A stretch of DNA of 64,000 nt from Streptomyces roseoviridis (GTDB taxonomy: Bacteria; Actinomycetota; Actinomycetes; Streptomycetales; Streptomycetaceae), in the NCBI RefSeq assembly GCF_039535235.1, contig NZ_BAAAWU010000001.1, forward strand, positions 2,666,001-2,730,000, written 5' to 3'. The notes beneath the pieces were generated by a model, which did not search any database, was not told where the DNA came from, and worked only from the letters and a program-made list of their open reading frames with translations. Numbering within the stretch: position 1 is the first letter of the stretch; each line of letters starts with the position of its first letter. The position numbers were made by a program, and so were the translations under genes. Below, piece after piece: positions 49,900 through 58,552 of the stretch.

Positions 49900-51492
49900 A
49901 TGGATCTCGTCTTCCGTGACGCGGAGGTCGTCGACGGCAGCGGCGCGCCCTCCTACCGGGCCGACGTCGCCCTCGACGGCGGCCGGATCGCCGCGATCGT
50001 CAAGGAGGGCGCGGCGGCCGGCTGCCAGCGGCCCACCGCCCGGCGCGTCATCGACGCCGAGGGGCTCGTCCTGTCCCCCGGCTTCATCGACATGCACGCC
50101 CACAGCGACCTCGCGCTGCTCCGCGACCCGGACCACAGCGCGAAGGCCGCGCAGGGCGTCACCCTCGAGGTCCTGGGCCAGGACGGCCTGTCGTACGCGC
50201 CCGTCGACGACCGGACCCTCGACGAGGTCCGCCGGGCCGTCGCCGGCTGGAACGGCGGGGCGCCGGGGGACACGGGCGTCGACTTCGACTGGCGGACGGT
50301 GGGCGAGTACCTGGACCGGCTCGACCGGGGCATCGCCGTGAACGCCGCGTACCTCGTCCCGCAGGGGACCGTACGGATGTACGCGGTCGGCTGGGACGAC
50401 CGGCCCGCCACCGAGGCCGAACTGAACCGGATGCGGCAGCTGGTCGCCGAAGGTCTGGAGCAGGGCGCGGTCGGCATGTCCTCGGGCCTCACCTACACGC
50501 CGGGGATGTACGCGCCGGACTCCGAACTCACCGAGCTGTGCCGGGTCGTGGCCCGGTACGGCGGCTACTACTGCCCGCACCACCGCTCCTACGGGGCGGG
50601 GGCGCTGGAGGCGTACGCGGAGATGGTGCGGCTCACCCGGGAGGCGGGCTGCGCCCTGCACCTGGCCCACGCCACCATGAACTTCGGCGTGAACGAGGGG
50701 CGGGCGCCGGAGCTCCTCGCCCTGCTCGACCGGGCCCTCGCCGACGGCTGCGACATCAGCCTCGACAGCTACCCCTACACCCCCGGCTGCACCACCCTCG
50801 CCGCCCTGCTGCCGAGCTGGGCCCACGAGGGCGGCCCCGAGGCCCTCCTGGCGCGGCTGCGCGACGACGTGACGGCGGAGCTGATCCGTCGTCACGTGGA
50901 GGAGCTGGGCTCGGACGGCTGCCACGGGGTGCCGGTCGAGTGGGGCACCATCGAGGTCTCCGGGGTGACCGGTCCGGCCCTCGCGGCCTTCGTCGGGCGC
51001 CGGGTGCCCGACTGGCCGACCGCCCGCCGGCTGCTGGTCGAGGACCGGTTGGGCTCGACGATCCTCCAGCACGTCGGCCACGAGGAGAACGTGCGGGCGA
51101 TCATGCGGCACCGGGTGCACACCGGGGGCTCCGACGGCATCCTCCAGGGCGCGAAGCCGCACCCGCGGGCGTACGGCACCTTCCCCGAGTACCTCGGCCG
51201 CTACGTACGCGAGGAGGGCGTGCTCTCCCTGGAGGAGTGCGTCGCCCATCTCACCTCGCGCCCGGCCGCCCGCCTCCGTCTGCCCGACCGGGGCCTGGTC
51301 CGCGAGGGCTACGCCGCCGACCTGGTCCTCTTCGACCCGGCGACGGTCGCCTCCGGCGCGACGTACGCGTCCCCCCGCACGCTCCCCATCGGCATCCCGC
51401 ACGTCCTGGTCGCCGGCCACTTCGTCATCGAGGACGGCCACCGCACGCCCGCCCTCCCGGGCCGCGCGATCCGCCGGACGCCCACCGCCTGA
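49900..51492 (+). CDS. N-acyl-D-amino-acid deacylase (D-aminoacylase type)
   Basis: A 530-residue amidohydrolase releasing D-amino acids from N-acyl forms. Metal ligands His66 and His68 are in GFIDMHAHSD; further ligands are in PHHRSYG and LHLAHATMNFG; the catalytic Asp is in TGGSDGILQG, followed by the diagnostic PHPRAYGTFP. The usual metal-binding Cys of the VVxGNCG motif is replaced here (VLGQDGLSYAP), so the second metal site differs from classic D-aminoacylases. It is co-transcribed with the deaminase, which would consume its product. A hairpin follows at 51524. Confidence 0.9.
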   Translation: MDLVFRDAEVVDGSGAPSYRADVALDGGRIAAIVKEGAAAGCQRPTARRVIDAEGLVLSPGFIDMHAHSDLALLRDPDHSAKAAQGVTLEVLGQDGLSYAPVDDRTLDEVRRAVAGWNGGAPGDTGVDFDWRTVGEYLDRLDRGIAVNAAYLVPQGTVRMYAVGWDDRPATEAELNRMRQLVAEGLEQGAVGMSSGLTYTPGMYAPDSELTELCRVVARYGGYYCPHHRSYGAGALEAYAEMVRLTREAGCALHLAHATMNFGVNEGRAPELLALLDRALADGCDISLDSYPYTPGCTTLAALLPSWAHEGGPEALLARLRDDVTAELIRRHVEELGSDGCHGVPVEWGTIEVSGVTGPALAAFVGRRVPDWPTARRLLVEDRLGSTILQHVGHEENVRAIMRHRVHTGGSDGILQGAKPHPRAYGTFPEYLGRYVREEGVLSLEECVAHLTSRPAARLRLPDRGLVREGYAADLVLFDPATVASGATYASPRTLPIGIPHVLVAGHFVIEDGHRTPALPGRAIRRTPTA

Positions 51493-51523
51493 CAGCAGTG
51501 CCCGGACCCGCACCACGGGAGCG

Positions 51524-51540
51524 CCGCACCGGTGGTGCGG
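51524..51540 (+). terminator. Terminator between deacylase and MptB-like gene
   Basis: CCGCACC-GGT-GGTGCGG, a perfect 7-bp stem with a 3-nt loop. A competing 9-bp stem CCCGCACCA/TGGTGCGGG overlaps it. It lies in the 71-bp convergent gap. Confidence 0.6.
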
Positions 51541-51563
51541 GCGAGGCCCAGCGGGCCCGGGCG

Positions 51564-53132
51564 TCAGGCCCGCGCCCCGAGACCCCCCGTCCCGCTCCGC
51601 CGCTCACGCCGGTCCCTCCGGAGCCACAGCAGCCCCGCCGCCAGCGCCGCCCCCGCCAGGGCGAAGCCGTACCACGGGGTGTGGCCCGACGGAGCCGTCT
51701 CGTACGTCAGGGCGGCGGACAGGAGGGCGAGGAGGCGGCCCCAGGGGGTGTGCCAGGCGCCGGCCGCGGCGAGGGCGGCGAGGGGCCAGAGGAGGTACCA
51801 GGGCTGGACCATCGGGGAGAGCGCGACCAGGGCGAGGAGGGCGAGGCCGAGGGCGAGGAGCGGGGAGAGGCGGCCCTGCCAGGAGCGACGGGCGAGGAAG
51901 GCGATCAGCGCGAGCGCGGCGAGCAGGCCGAGCTTCTGGACCAGGGCCTTCACCGGCTCGGGGTCGTCCGCGACGAGCAGTCCGAGGCCGAGTCCGAGGT
52001 CGCTGGTGACGGAGAGCGCGGTGTGGATGGTGCCGGCCACGCTCTGGGTGCGCAGCCACCCGAAGCCGGTGCCGGCGAGTAGCGTCGCTCCCGCGGCGAC
52101 CGCGGCCGCGACCGCCCCGGGCAGGACGAGGCCCCGCAGAAGGCCGCGTACGCCGCCGCCCCACCGGCGGGCCAGCATGACCCCGACGAAGAGGAGCGCG
52201 ACGGCGGCGGGCGACTTGACCATCGCCGCCATGCCGATGAGGGCGCTGCCGAGCACCCACCGGTCGCGGACGGCGAGGAGCGTCCCGGCCAGCATGAGGC
52301 CGATCATCAGGCCGTCGTTGTGCAGGCCGCCGACGACGTGGAGGAGCAGGAGCGGGTTGAGCGCGGCGAGCCAGAGCGCCCCGGCCCGGGACCCCGTCGG
52401 GGCTCCCGTCGCACGGGCACCTGCCGCAAGGGCGCCCGTCGCCCGAGCACCCTCCGCCCGGTCGTCCCCCACGCCTCCCCCGCCCGCGTCGGCCAGTCCC
52501 CGCACCGACCAGACGATCAGCCCCAGCGCGGCCAGCGCGAGCAGCCGCATGCCGAGGACGGCGGGGACGACGGCGCCGCCGGTGAGCTGGACGACCGCTT
52601 GGGCGAGGACGAGGAAGACGGGCCCGTACGGAGCGGGGGTGTCCGTCCAGTGCCCGCCGACGCTGGCGGCGGCGTCCTGGCCGAGGTCGCCGGGGCCGAG
52701 GACGGAGGGCCCGGCCCCGTAGACGTCGTGGCCTTCGAGCACCATCGCGCCCTGGGCGATGTAGCTGTAGACGTCGGCGCTGTGCAGCGGCGGGGCGAGC
52801 AGCAGCGGCCCGGCCCACCAGCCGAGCGTCACCAGGACCCCGCGCTCCGCCCGCCCGTCGGCCCCGTCCCCGTCCGGGGCTCCCGCCCCGGACCGCGGTC
52901 CGTCCCCCGCGGCGAGCAGCCGCCGCCCGTACTGCCACCAGGCGGCGAGGAGCAGGGTCAGTCCGAGGTACGCGAGGATCGTGCCGGCCACGGTCACGCC
53001 CGTGCCGTGCCGCTCCCACAGGCCCCCGCCGCCCCGCACCGGCAGTGTCCCGGCCGCCCAGCCGCCGGCGGCGACGGCGAGCGATCCGGCCGCGCCGAGC
53101 CACCGGCACCCGGCGGTGCTGAACATCCACAT
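51564..53132 (-). CDS. mptB: MptB-like alpha-1,6-mannosyltransferase (GT-C)
   Basis: A 522-residue polytopic membrane glycosyltransferase of the polyprenol-phosphomannose-dependent MptA/MptB family. After the first helices comes PPLHSADVYSYIAQGAMVLE, the family's loop with the catalytic acidic residue, then TDTPAPYGPVFLVLAQ and LHNDGLMIGLMLAG, and MVQPWYLLWPL near the C-terminus. It would add mannose from C35/C50-P-mannose on the outer face of the membrane. Ala/Gly-rich inserts between helices are unusual but in frame. The start ATG 53132 directly precedes the first hydrophobic helix. Confidence 0.85.
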   Translation of the reverse strand: MWMFSTAGCRWLGAAGSLAVAAGGWAAGTLPVRGGGGLWERHGTGVTVAGTILAYLGLTLLLAAWWQYGRRLLAAGDGPRSGAGAPDGDGADGRAERGVLVTLGWWAGPLLLAPPLHSADVYSYIAQGAMVLEGHDVYGAGPSVLGPGDLGQDAAASVGGHWTDTPAPYGPVFLVLAQAVVQLTGGAVVPAVLGMRLLALAALGLIVWSVRGLADAGGGGVGDDRAEGARATGALAAGARATGAPTGSRAGALWLAALNPLLLLHVVGGLHNDGLMIGLMLAGTLLAVRDRWVLGSALIGMAAMVKSPAAVALLFVGVMLARRWGGGVRGLLRGLVLPGAVAAAVAAGATLLAGTGFGWLRTQSVAGTIHTALSVTSDLGLGLGLLVADDPEPVKALVQKLGLLAALALIAFLARRSWQGRLSPLLALGLALLALVALSPMVQPWYLLWPLAALAAAGAWHTPWGRLLALLSAALTYETAPSGHTPWYGFALAGAALAAGLLWLRRDRRERRSGTGGLGARA

Positions 53133-53254
53133 GACGGGACAACCTATCCTGCGGCCCGCCGGGCGCCTCGTCCCCCGCGCGCCCGTCCCCGCCCGCACCC
53201 CGTCGCTCCCGGGCGGGCCGCCCTGCCCCGACCGGCCTCCCTCGGCTGCCTCGA

Positions 53255-53707
53255 CTACCTCGGCTTCTTCGCCACGCCCGGGGCGGAGCCCGACTTCCCC
53301 GGGTGCTGGCCGGAGCCGGTGGTCCCGGCGGAGGGGGTCGCCGAGGGCGTGGTCCGGGCCGGAGCGGCCCCGGAGGTGGCGGAGGCCGCCGGGGTGGCCG
53401 GGGTGGCGGTGGGAGAACCGCTCGCCGGGCGGGACGGGCTGTTCGCCGGTGCGGTCGGGGTCCCGCTGGTCTCGTCGTCCGTGGCGCCGGCGTCGGGCTG
53501 GATCAACGCGGGCATGCCGGGGTGGCCGTCGTCCACGGCGGGGGCGCGGCCGGCCGGTCCGGAGTCGAGGGCGGTGACGGCGGCGAGGACGCCGATCACC
53601 ACGACGGCCCCGCTCCCGATCATCCAGAGCGGGCCGGGGCCGCGGCGCCCGGTGGCGTGGCGGCGCCGTCTCGGGGGCTCGGCGCCCCCCGCGTTGTACT
53701 GGCTCAC
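53255..53707 (-). CDS. Single-pass protein with Ser/Thr/Ala/Pro-rich outer region
   Basis: A 150-residue protein. A basic cytoplasmic head (PPRRRRHATGRRG) and one membrane helix (WMIGSGAVVVIGVLAAVTAL) are followed by an outer region of about 100 residues rich in Ser, Thr, Ala and Pro, ending in KSGSAPGVAKKPR. It looks like a wall-spanning, possibly O-mannosylated stalk; the adjacent downstream MptB-like gene (same strand, 122 bp) is in keeping with that but not evidence for it. GTG 53707 is the family-like start (SQYN). No function is recognised. Confidence 0.65.
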   Translation of the reverse strand: MSQYNAGGAEPPRRRRHATGRRGPGPLWMIGSGAVVVIGVLAAVTALDSGPAGRAPAVDDGHPGMPALIQPDAGATDDETSGTPTAPANSPSRPASGSPTATPATPAASATSGAAPARTTPSATPSAGTTGSGQHPGKSGSAPGVAKKPR

Positions 53708-53821
53708 GAGGCGTGATTGTAGGGAGCACGACAGCGCCGGAGCGACGTGGGTCACACGTCCCGGACTCCGGGGCGTGCCCGACGTGTCCCAGAACACGAG
53801 GCGCGCCGCCCGGCCCCGCCG

Positions 53822-53833
53822 TAAGCTCTCGTC
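53822..53833 (+). promoter_or_regulatory. -10 box of a leaderless promoter (aminotransferase)
   Basis: TAAGCT (53822-53827) is exactly 6 nt before the ATG at 53834, with no ribosome-binding sequence. A CGTGT/ACACG palindrome lies about 40 bp further upstream. Confidence 0.5.
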
Positions 53834-55045
53834 ATGCAGGTGATCCAGTCCACGAAGCTCGCCAACGTCTGTTACGAAATCCGGGGCCCGGTGCTCGAAG
53901 AGGCGATGCGGCTGGAAGCTGCGGGTCACCGCATCCTCAAGCTCAACACGGGAAACCCGGCCGCCTTCGGCTTCGAGTGTCCGCCCGCCATCCTCGAGGA
54001 CATGCTGCGCAACCTCGCCGAGGCGCACGGCTACGGCGACGCCAAGGGCCTGCTGTCCGCCCGGCGGGCGGTGATGAGCCACTACGAGACCAAGGGCATC
54101 CCCCTGTCGGTCGAGGACATCTATCTCGGCAACGGGGTGTCCGAGCTGATCCAGATGTCGATGCAGGCGCTGCTCGACGACGGCGACGAGGTGCTCGTCC
54201 CGGCCCCCGACTATCCGCTGTGGACGGCGTCGGTCTCGCTGGCCGGCGGTACGGCCGTGCACTACCGCTGCGACGAGCAGTCGGACTGGATGCCGGACCT
54301 CGCCGACATCGAGCGGAAGATCACCGATCGGACCAAGGCGATCGTGATCATCAATCCGAACAACCCGACCGGCGCCGTCTACGACGACGAGATGCTGCGG
54401 AGCCTGACGGAGATCGCCCGCCGCCACCGTCTGGTGGTCTGCTCGGACGAGATCTACGACAAGATCCTCTACGACGGAGTGACGCACACCCCGACCGCCG
54501 CCATCGCCCCCGACCTGCTGGTGCTGACCTTCAACGGGATGAGCAAGAACTACCGGGTGGCGGGTTTCCGCTCCGGCTGGCTCGCGGTCTGCGGCCCGAA
54601 GGCGCACGCCTCCTCGTACATCGAGGGGCTGACGATCCTCGCCAACATGCGGCTGTGCGCCAACATGCCGGCCCAGCACGCGGTGGCCGCCGCCCTGCAG
54701 GGGCGGCAGTCGATCGAGGACCTGGTGCTGCCGGGCGGGCGGCTCCTGGAGCAGCGGGACACGGCGTACGAACTGCTGACGCGGATCCCGGGCGTGACCT
54801 GCGTGAAGCCGAAGGGCGCCCTGTACCTCTTCCCGCGGCTCGACCCGAGCGTCTACAAGATCAAGGACGACCGGCAGATGGTCCTGGACCTGCTGCGGGC
54901 GGAGAAGATCATGGTGGTGCACGGGACCGGCTTCAACTGGCACGAGCCGGACCACTTCCGGATCGTGACGCTGCCGAACGCCACGGACCTGGCCGACGCG
55001 GTGACCCGGATCGGGAACTTCCTGGACGGCTACGGCCAGCACTGA
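53834..55045 (+). CDS. Class I PLP-dependent aminotransferase (alanine aminotransferase, AlaA-like)
   Basis: A 403-residue cytosolic aminotransferase of the AlaA/AspC group. Signatures: LNTGNPAAFGFECP near the N-terminus, PAPDYPLWT, INPNNPTGAVYDDE, CSDEIYDKI (Asp that binds the pyridine N and Tyr), TFNGMSKNYRVAGFRSGW with the PLP Lys in MSKNYR, and FRIVTLPN with the Arg that holds the substrate carboxylate. Close to E. coli AlaA and mycobacterial AspC-type enzymes, it should interconvert pyruvate/alanine with glutamate. The gene is leaderless by its TAAGCT spacing. Confidence 0.9.
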   Translation: MQVIQSTKLANVCYEIRGPVLEEAMRLEAAGHRILKLNTGNPAAFGFECPPAILEDMLRNLAEAHGYGDAKGLLSARRAVMSHYETKGIPLSVEDIYLGNGVSELIQMSMQALLDDGDEVLVPAPDYPLWTASVSLAGGTAVHYRCDEQSDWMPDLADIERKITDRTKAIVIINPNNPTGAVYDDEMLRSLTEIARRHRLVVCSDEIYDKILYDGVTHTPTAAIAPDLLVLTFNGMSKNYRVAGFRSGWLAVCGPKAHASSYIEGLTILANMRLCANMPAQHAVAAALQGRQSIEDLVLPGGRLLEQRDTAYELLTRIPGVTCVKPKGALYLFPRLDPSVYKIKDDRQMVLDLLRAEKIMVVHGTGFNWHEPDHFRIVTLPNATDLADAVTRIGNFLDGYGQH

Positions 55046-55101
55046 GGGGCCGGGGCGGCCCCTCCGGATACCCCGGCACCGTTTCTCGACGCAGCTCAAC
55101 T

Positions 55102-55116
55102 TTAGATCGAATCTAA
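55102..55116. promoter_or_regulatory. Palindromic operator before 130-residue hypothetical
   Basis: TTAGAT-CGA-ATCTAA is a perfect 6-bp-arm palindrome. TAGGAT (55119-55124), 3 bp further, can serve as the -10 box, so the palindrome lies in the promoter spacer. AT-rich arms stand out against the local GC content. The regulator is unknown; MarR-like sites have this size. Confidence 0.55.
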
Positions 55117-55154
55117 GCTAGGATGTCTCCAGACCTACCGCAGGAGGCCATCCC

Positions 55155-55547
55155 ATGTACGAACCGATCCGCACCAAGTCGGTCCACCGGATGGCCGACG
55201 ACGACCGGAACGGCTACCCGCACCGCTCCCGCGAGGAAGAGCTGGACATCCAGCTCGCCGGCCACCTCTCCGCACTGCTCGCCGTCACCGACGAGCTCGG
55301 CGACACCGAGGCCGGCGAGCTCATCGCCCGGCAGGTGGCCCGGCTGCGCGGCGCGCCGCCGGCCCGCCACGCCGGCCTGAGCGGTGCCTCCCCCGCGGCG
55401 TTGCACCGCAAGGCCCACGCCCTGGCGGGCCGCGCCCTGGTCGTCGCCGCCTCCCGGGCCGACACGGCCGCCGCGATCCTCGCCGCCGAGCGCATGGACG
55501 CGCACACCGCGGCGCTCGCCGGGGAACCCCTGGTCGGCACCCCCTGA
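55155..55547 (+). CDS. Small hypothetical protein
   Basis: A 130-residue cytoplasmic protein, mostly helical by composition, with Ala-rich helices (IQLAGHLSALLAVTDELGDT; RALVVAASRADTAAAILAAE) and no Cys, signal or membrane segment. GCAGGAGG lies 7 nt before the ATG, and a palindrome-controlled promoter precedes it. This is a Streptomyces-type hypothetical. The strict promoter control suggests a stress or nutrient response, but no function is recognised. Confidence 0.7.
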   Translation: MYEPIRTKSVHRMADDDRNGYPHRSREEELDIQLAGHLSALLAVTDELGDTEAGELIARQVARLRGAPPARHAGLSGASPAALHRKAHALAGRALVVAASRADTAAAILAAERMDAHTAALAGEPLVGTP

Positions 55548-55692
55548 CGGCCCCGGTCCGCGCGGCTCGACACCGCGCGGACCGGGCGCCACCCATCCCC
55601 CCCACGAATTCCGCTCACCGGCGCCCGCCGGGCTCCCGTGCCGCCCCCGCGGTGCTGCGCGCCGCTGAGGCGCGAAGTCCCGTGGACGTGCG

Positions 55693-55729
55693 CCGGCCCC
55701 CGGAGCCGTGAGGGGGCTCCGGGGGCCGG
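55693..55729. terminator. Strong terminator between hypothetical gene and pckG
   Basis: CCGGCCCCCGGAGCC and its exact complement form a 15-bp stem with a 7-nt loop in the 259-bp convergent gap. The rest of the gap (55548-55692, 55730-55806) shows no gene. Confidence 0.8.
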
Positions 55730-55806
55730 ATGCGTCGTGGCGGGCCGTCGTGACCCCAGCTGGTCAGGGCGGAAATCGGGGCAACCCACCACGAGTCACG
55801 GGGGGA

Positions 55807-57630
55807 CTAACCGAGGCGCTCCACGAGGGCGCGGTACTCGTCCCACAGCTCCTTCGGGGTGTGCTCGCCGAAGGTCTCCAGGTGCGCGGGGATGAGGGCG
55901 GCCTCCTCGCGCCAGATGTCCTTGTCGACGGTGAGCAGGAAGTCCAGGTCGGCCTCGGGCAGCTCCAGCCCGTCGAGGTCCAGGGCCTCCTTGGTGGGCA
56001 GCACGCCGATGGGGGTCTCGACGCCCTCGGCCTTGCCGTCGAGGCGCTCGACGATCCACTTCAGGACGCGGCTGTTCTCGCCGAAGCCGGGCCAGACGAA
56101 CGCGCCCTCGTCGTTCTTGCGGAACCAGTTGACGTAGTAGATCTTCGGGAGCTTCGCCTGGTCGGCGCCCTGCCCGATCTTGATCCAGTGCGCCATGTAG
56201 TCGCCCATGTTGTAGCCGCAGAACGGCAGCATGGCGAACGGGTCGCGGCGCAGCTCGCCGACCTTGCCCTCGGCGGCGGCGGTCTTCTCGGAGGCCACGT
56301 TGGCGCCGAGGAAGACGCCGTGCTGCCAGTCGAAGGACTCGGTGACCAGCGGGACGGCAGAGGCGCGGCGGCCGCCGAAGAGGATGGCCGAGATCGGCAC
56401 GCCCTTGGGGTCCTCCCACTCGGGCGCGATGATCGGGCACTGCGAGGCAGGCACGGTGAAGCGGGCGTTGGGGTGGGCGGCGGGCGTGCCGGACTCGGGG
56501 GTCCAGTCGTTGCCCTTCCAGTCGGTGAGGTGCCGCGGCTCGTCCTCCGTCATGCCCTCCCACCACACGTCGTTGTCGTCGGTGAGGGCCACGTTGGTGA
56601 AGACGGCGTTGCCCCAGAGGGTCTTCATGGCGTTGGCGTTGGTGTGCTCGCCGGTGCCGGGCGCGACGCCGAAGAAGCCGGCCTCGGGGTTGATCGCGTA
56701 GAGGCGGCCGTCCTCGCCGAAGCGCATCCAGGCGATGTCGTCGCCGATGGTCTCGACCGTCCAGCCGGAGATCGTGGGCTCCAGCATGGCGAGGTTGGTC
56801 TTGCCGCAGGCGGACGGGAAGGCGGCGGCCACGTACTTCGACTCGCCCTGCGGGGGCGTCAGCTTGAGGATGAGCATGTGCTCGGCGAGCCAGCCCTCGT
56901 CACGGGCCATGACGGAGGCGATGCGCAGGGCGTAGCACTTCTTGCCGAGCAGGGCGTTGCCGCCGTAGCCGGAGCCGTACGACCAGATCTCGCGGCTCTC
57001 GGGGAAGTGCGAGATGTACTTGGTGGAGTTGCAGGGCCACGGCACGTCCTCCTGGCCCTCCTCCAGCGGGGCGCCGAGGGTGTGGACGGCCTTGACGAAG
57101 AAGCCGTCGGTGCCGAGCTCGTCGAGGACGGCCTGTCCCATGCGGGTCATGGTGCGCATGGAGACGGCGACGTACGCGGAGTCGGTGATCTCGACGCCGA
57201 TGGCGGAGAGCGGGGAGCCGACCGGGCCCATGCAGAAGGGCACGACGTACATGGTGCGGCCCTTCATGGAGCCGCGGAAGATCCCGTTCTCGCCGGCGAA
57301 GATCTCCTTCATCTCCGCGGGGGCCTTCCAGTGGTTGGTCGGGCCCGCGTCCTCCTCCTTCTCGGAGCAGATGAAGGTCCGGTCCTCGACGCGCGCGACG
57401 TCGGTCGGATCGGAGGCCGCGTAGTACGAGTTCGGGCGCAGGGTCGGGTCGAGCTTCTTGAACGTCCCCTTGGCGACGAGCTCCTCGCAGAGGCGCTCGT
57501 ACTCGGCCTCGGACCCGTCGCACCAGACGACACGGTCGGGCTGGGTGATCTCGGCGATCTCGTTGACCCAGGAGACGAGCTCCCGGTGCTGGGTGGGGAC
57601 GGTGGAGGGAGCCGCGTTGTCGCGCGCCAC
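55807..57630 (-). CDS. pckG: Phosphoenolpyruvate carboxykinase (GTP)
   Basis: Converts oxaloacetate and GTP to phosphoenolpyruvate, GDP and CO2, the first step of gluconeogenesis. The 607-residue chain has the GTP-type signatures: the P-loop [14 protein letters not shown] with the hyper-reactive Cys, [14 protein letters not shown] (metal-binding kinase-2 region), and [21 protein letters not shown] lid neighbours, and [19 protein letters not shown] for the nucleotide site. Length matches the GTP family and excludes the shorter ATP type. AAGGAG lies 5 nt before the GTG start. It is expected to be high in growth on acetate, fatty acids or amino acids. Confidence 0.96.
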   Translation of the reverse strand: MARDNAAPSTVPTQHRELVSWVNEIAEITQPDRVVWCDGSEAEYERLCEELVAKGTFKKLDPTLRPNSYYAASDPTDVARVEDRTFICSEKEEDAGPTNHWKAPAEMKEIFAGENGIFRGSMKGRTMYVVPFCMGPVGSPLSAIGVEITDSAYVAVSMRTMTRMGQAVLDELGTDGFFVKAVHTLGAPLEEGQEDVPWPCNSTKYISHFPESREIWSYGSGYGGNALLGKKCYALRIASVMARDEGWLAEHMLILKLTPPQGESKYVAAAFPSACGKTNLAMLEPTISGWTVETIGDDIAWMRFGEDGRLYAINPEAGFFGVAPGTGEHTNANAMKTLWGNAVFTNVALTDDNDVWWEGMTEDEPRHLTDWKGNDWTPESGTPAAHPNARFTVPASQCPIIAPEWEDPKGVPISAILFGGRRASAVPLVTESFDWQHGVFLGANVASEKTAAAEGKVGELRRDPFAMLPFCGYNMGDYMAHWIKIGQGADQAKLPKIYYVNWFRKNDEGAFVWPGFGENSRVLKWIVERLDGKAEGVETPIGVLPTKEALDLDGLELPEADLDFLLTVDKDIWREEAALIPAHLETFGEHTPKELWDEYRALVERLG

Positions 57631-57797
57631 GATTGCTCCTTGAAGAGGGGTTTTTTAGATGTATGCCCCTTGGGGGCTGCGACCCGGATGCGTCGTAGGC
57701 GCTCATCCGGTGCCGACCGCACTCATTTGATCATCCGATGTCGGCGCCCATATGTCCAGAGGGCCTCACACGTGAGCATCGCCACTCATATCCGCTT

Positions 57798-57819
57798 CCT
57801 ACGCAGGCGTAGGTAGCAT
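57798..57819 (+). promoter_or_regulatory. Palindrome and -10 box before hemolysin III gene
   Basis: CCTACGC-AG-GCGTAGG (57798-57813) is a perfect palindrome directly followed by TAGCAT (57814-57819), a good -10 box 8 nt before the ATG. The site would block or recruit polymerase in the spacer; its regulator is unknown. Confidence 0.5.
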
Positions 57820-57827
57820 GCGGGGAC

Positions 57828-58520
57828 ATGACTGCAGCCACCCCGGACCTCACCACCGCGGAGCAGCGCCCCTCGCTGCCGCTCCCCCTGAAACCGCTCC
57901 TCAGAGGCTGGTTGCACGCCGGAATGTTCCCCGCGGTGGTCGTCGCGGGCATCGCCCTGGTCGCCCTGTCCGACTCGCCGAGGGCCCGGATCGCCTGCGG
58001 GATCTACGCCCTCACCGCCTGCCTGCTCTTCGGCATCAGCGCCCTGTACCACCGGGGGAACTGGGGACCGCGCGGCGAGGCCGTGCTGCGGCGGCTCGAC
58101 CACGCCAACATCTTCCTGATCATCGCGGGCACCTATACCCCGCTGACCCTGCTCCTCCTCCCCGATTCGACCGGCCGGCCGCTCATGTGGGCGGTCTGGG
58201 CCGCGGCCGCCGCCGGCATCGCCTTCCGGGTCTTCTGGGTCGGCGCCCCTCGCTGGCTGTACACGCCCTGCTACATCGCGATGGGCTGGGCCGCCGTCTT
58301 CTTCCTGCCCGACTTCATGCGGACCGGCGGCATCGCCGTCCTCGTCCTCGTCATCGTCGGCGGGCTGCTCTACAGCGCCGGCGGAGTCATCTACGGCATC
58401 AAGCGGCCCAACCCCTCGCCCCGCTGGTTCGGCTTCCACGAGGTCTTCCACTCGCTGACCCTCGCCGCCTTCACCGTCCACTACGTCGGCATCTCCCTGG
58501 TCGCCTACCAGCACGCCTGA
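57828..58520 (+). CDS. trhA: Hemolysin III / PAQR-family membrane protein
   Basis: A 230-residue seven-helix membrane protein of the PAQR/hemolysin-III group. Family residues: LYHRGNW (His and Glu/Ser region of helix 2), RLDHANIFLIIAGTYTPLTL with the conserved Asp and His, and the C-terminal FGFHEVFHSLTLAAFTVHYV with the three His that form the metal site. Bacterial members influence membrane fluidity and energy metabolism; haemolytic action is not implied. TAGCAT 8 nt before the ATG suggests a near-leaderless mRNA. A TetR gene follows. Confidence 0.88.
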   Translation: MTAATPDLTTAEQRPSLPLPLKPLLRGWLHAGMFPAVVVAGIALVALSDSPRARIACGIYALTACLLFGISALYHRGNWGPRGEAVLRRLDHANIFLIIAGTYTPLTLLLLPDSTGRPLMWAVWAAAAAGIAFRVFWVGAPRWLYTPCYIAMGWAAVFFLPDFMRTGGIAVLVLVIVGGLLYSAGGVIYGIKRPNPSPRWFGFHEVFHSLTLAAFTVHYVGISLVAYQHA

Positions 58521-58552
58521 CCGGACCCGCCCGACCGGCCTGACCAGGCACA

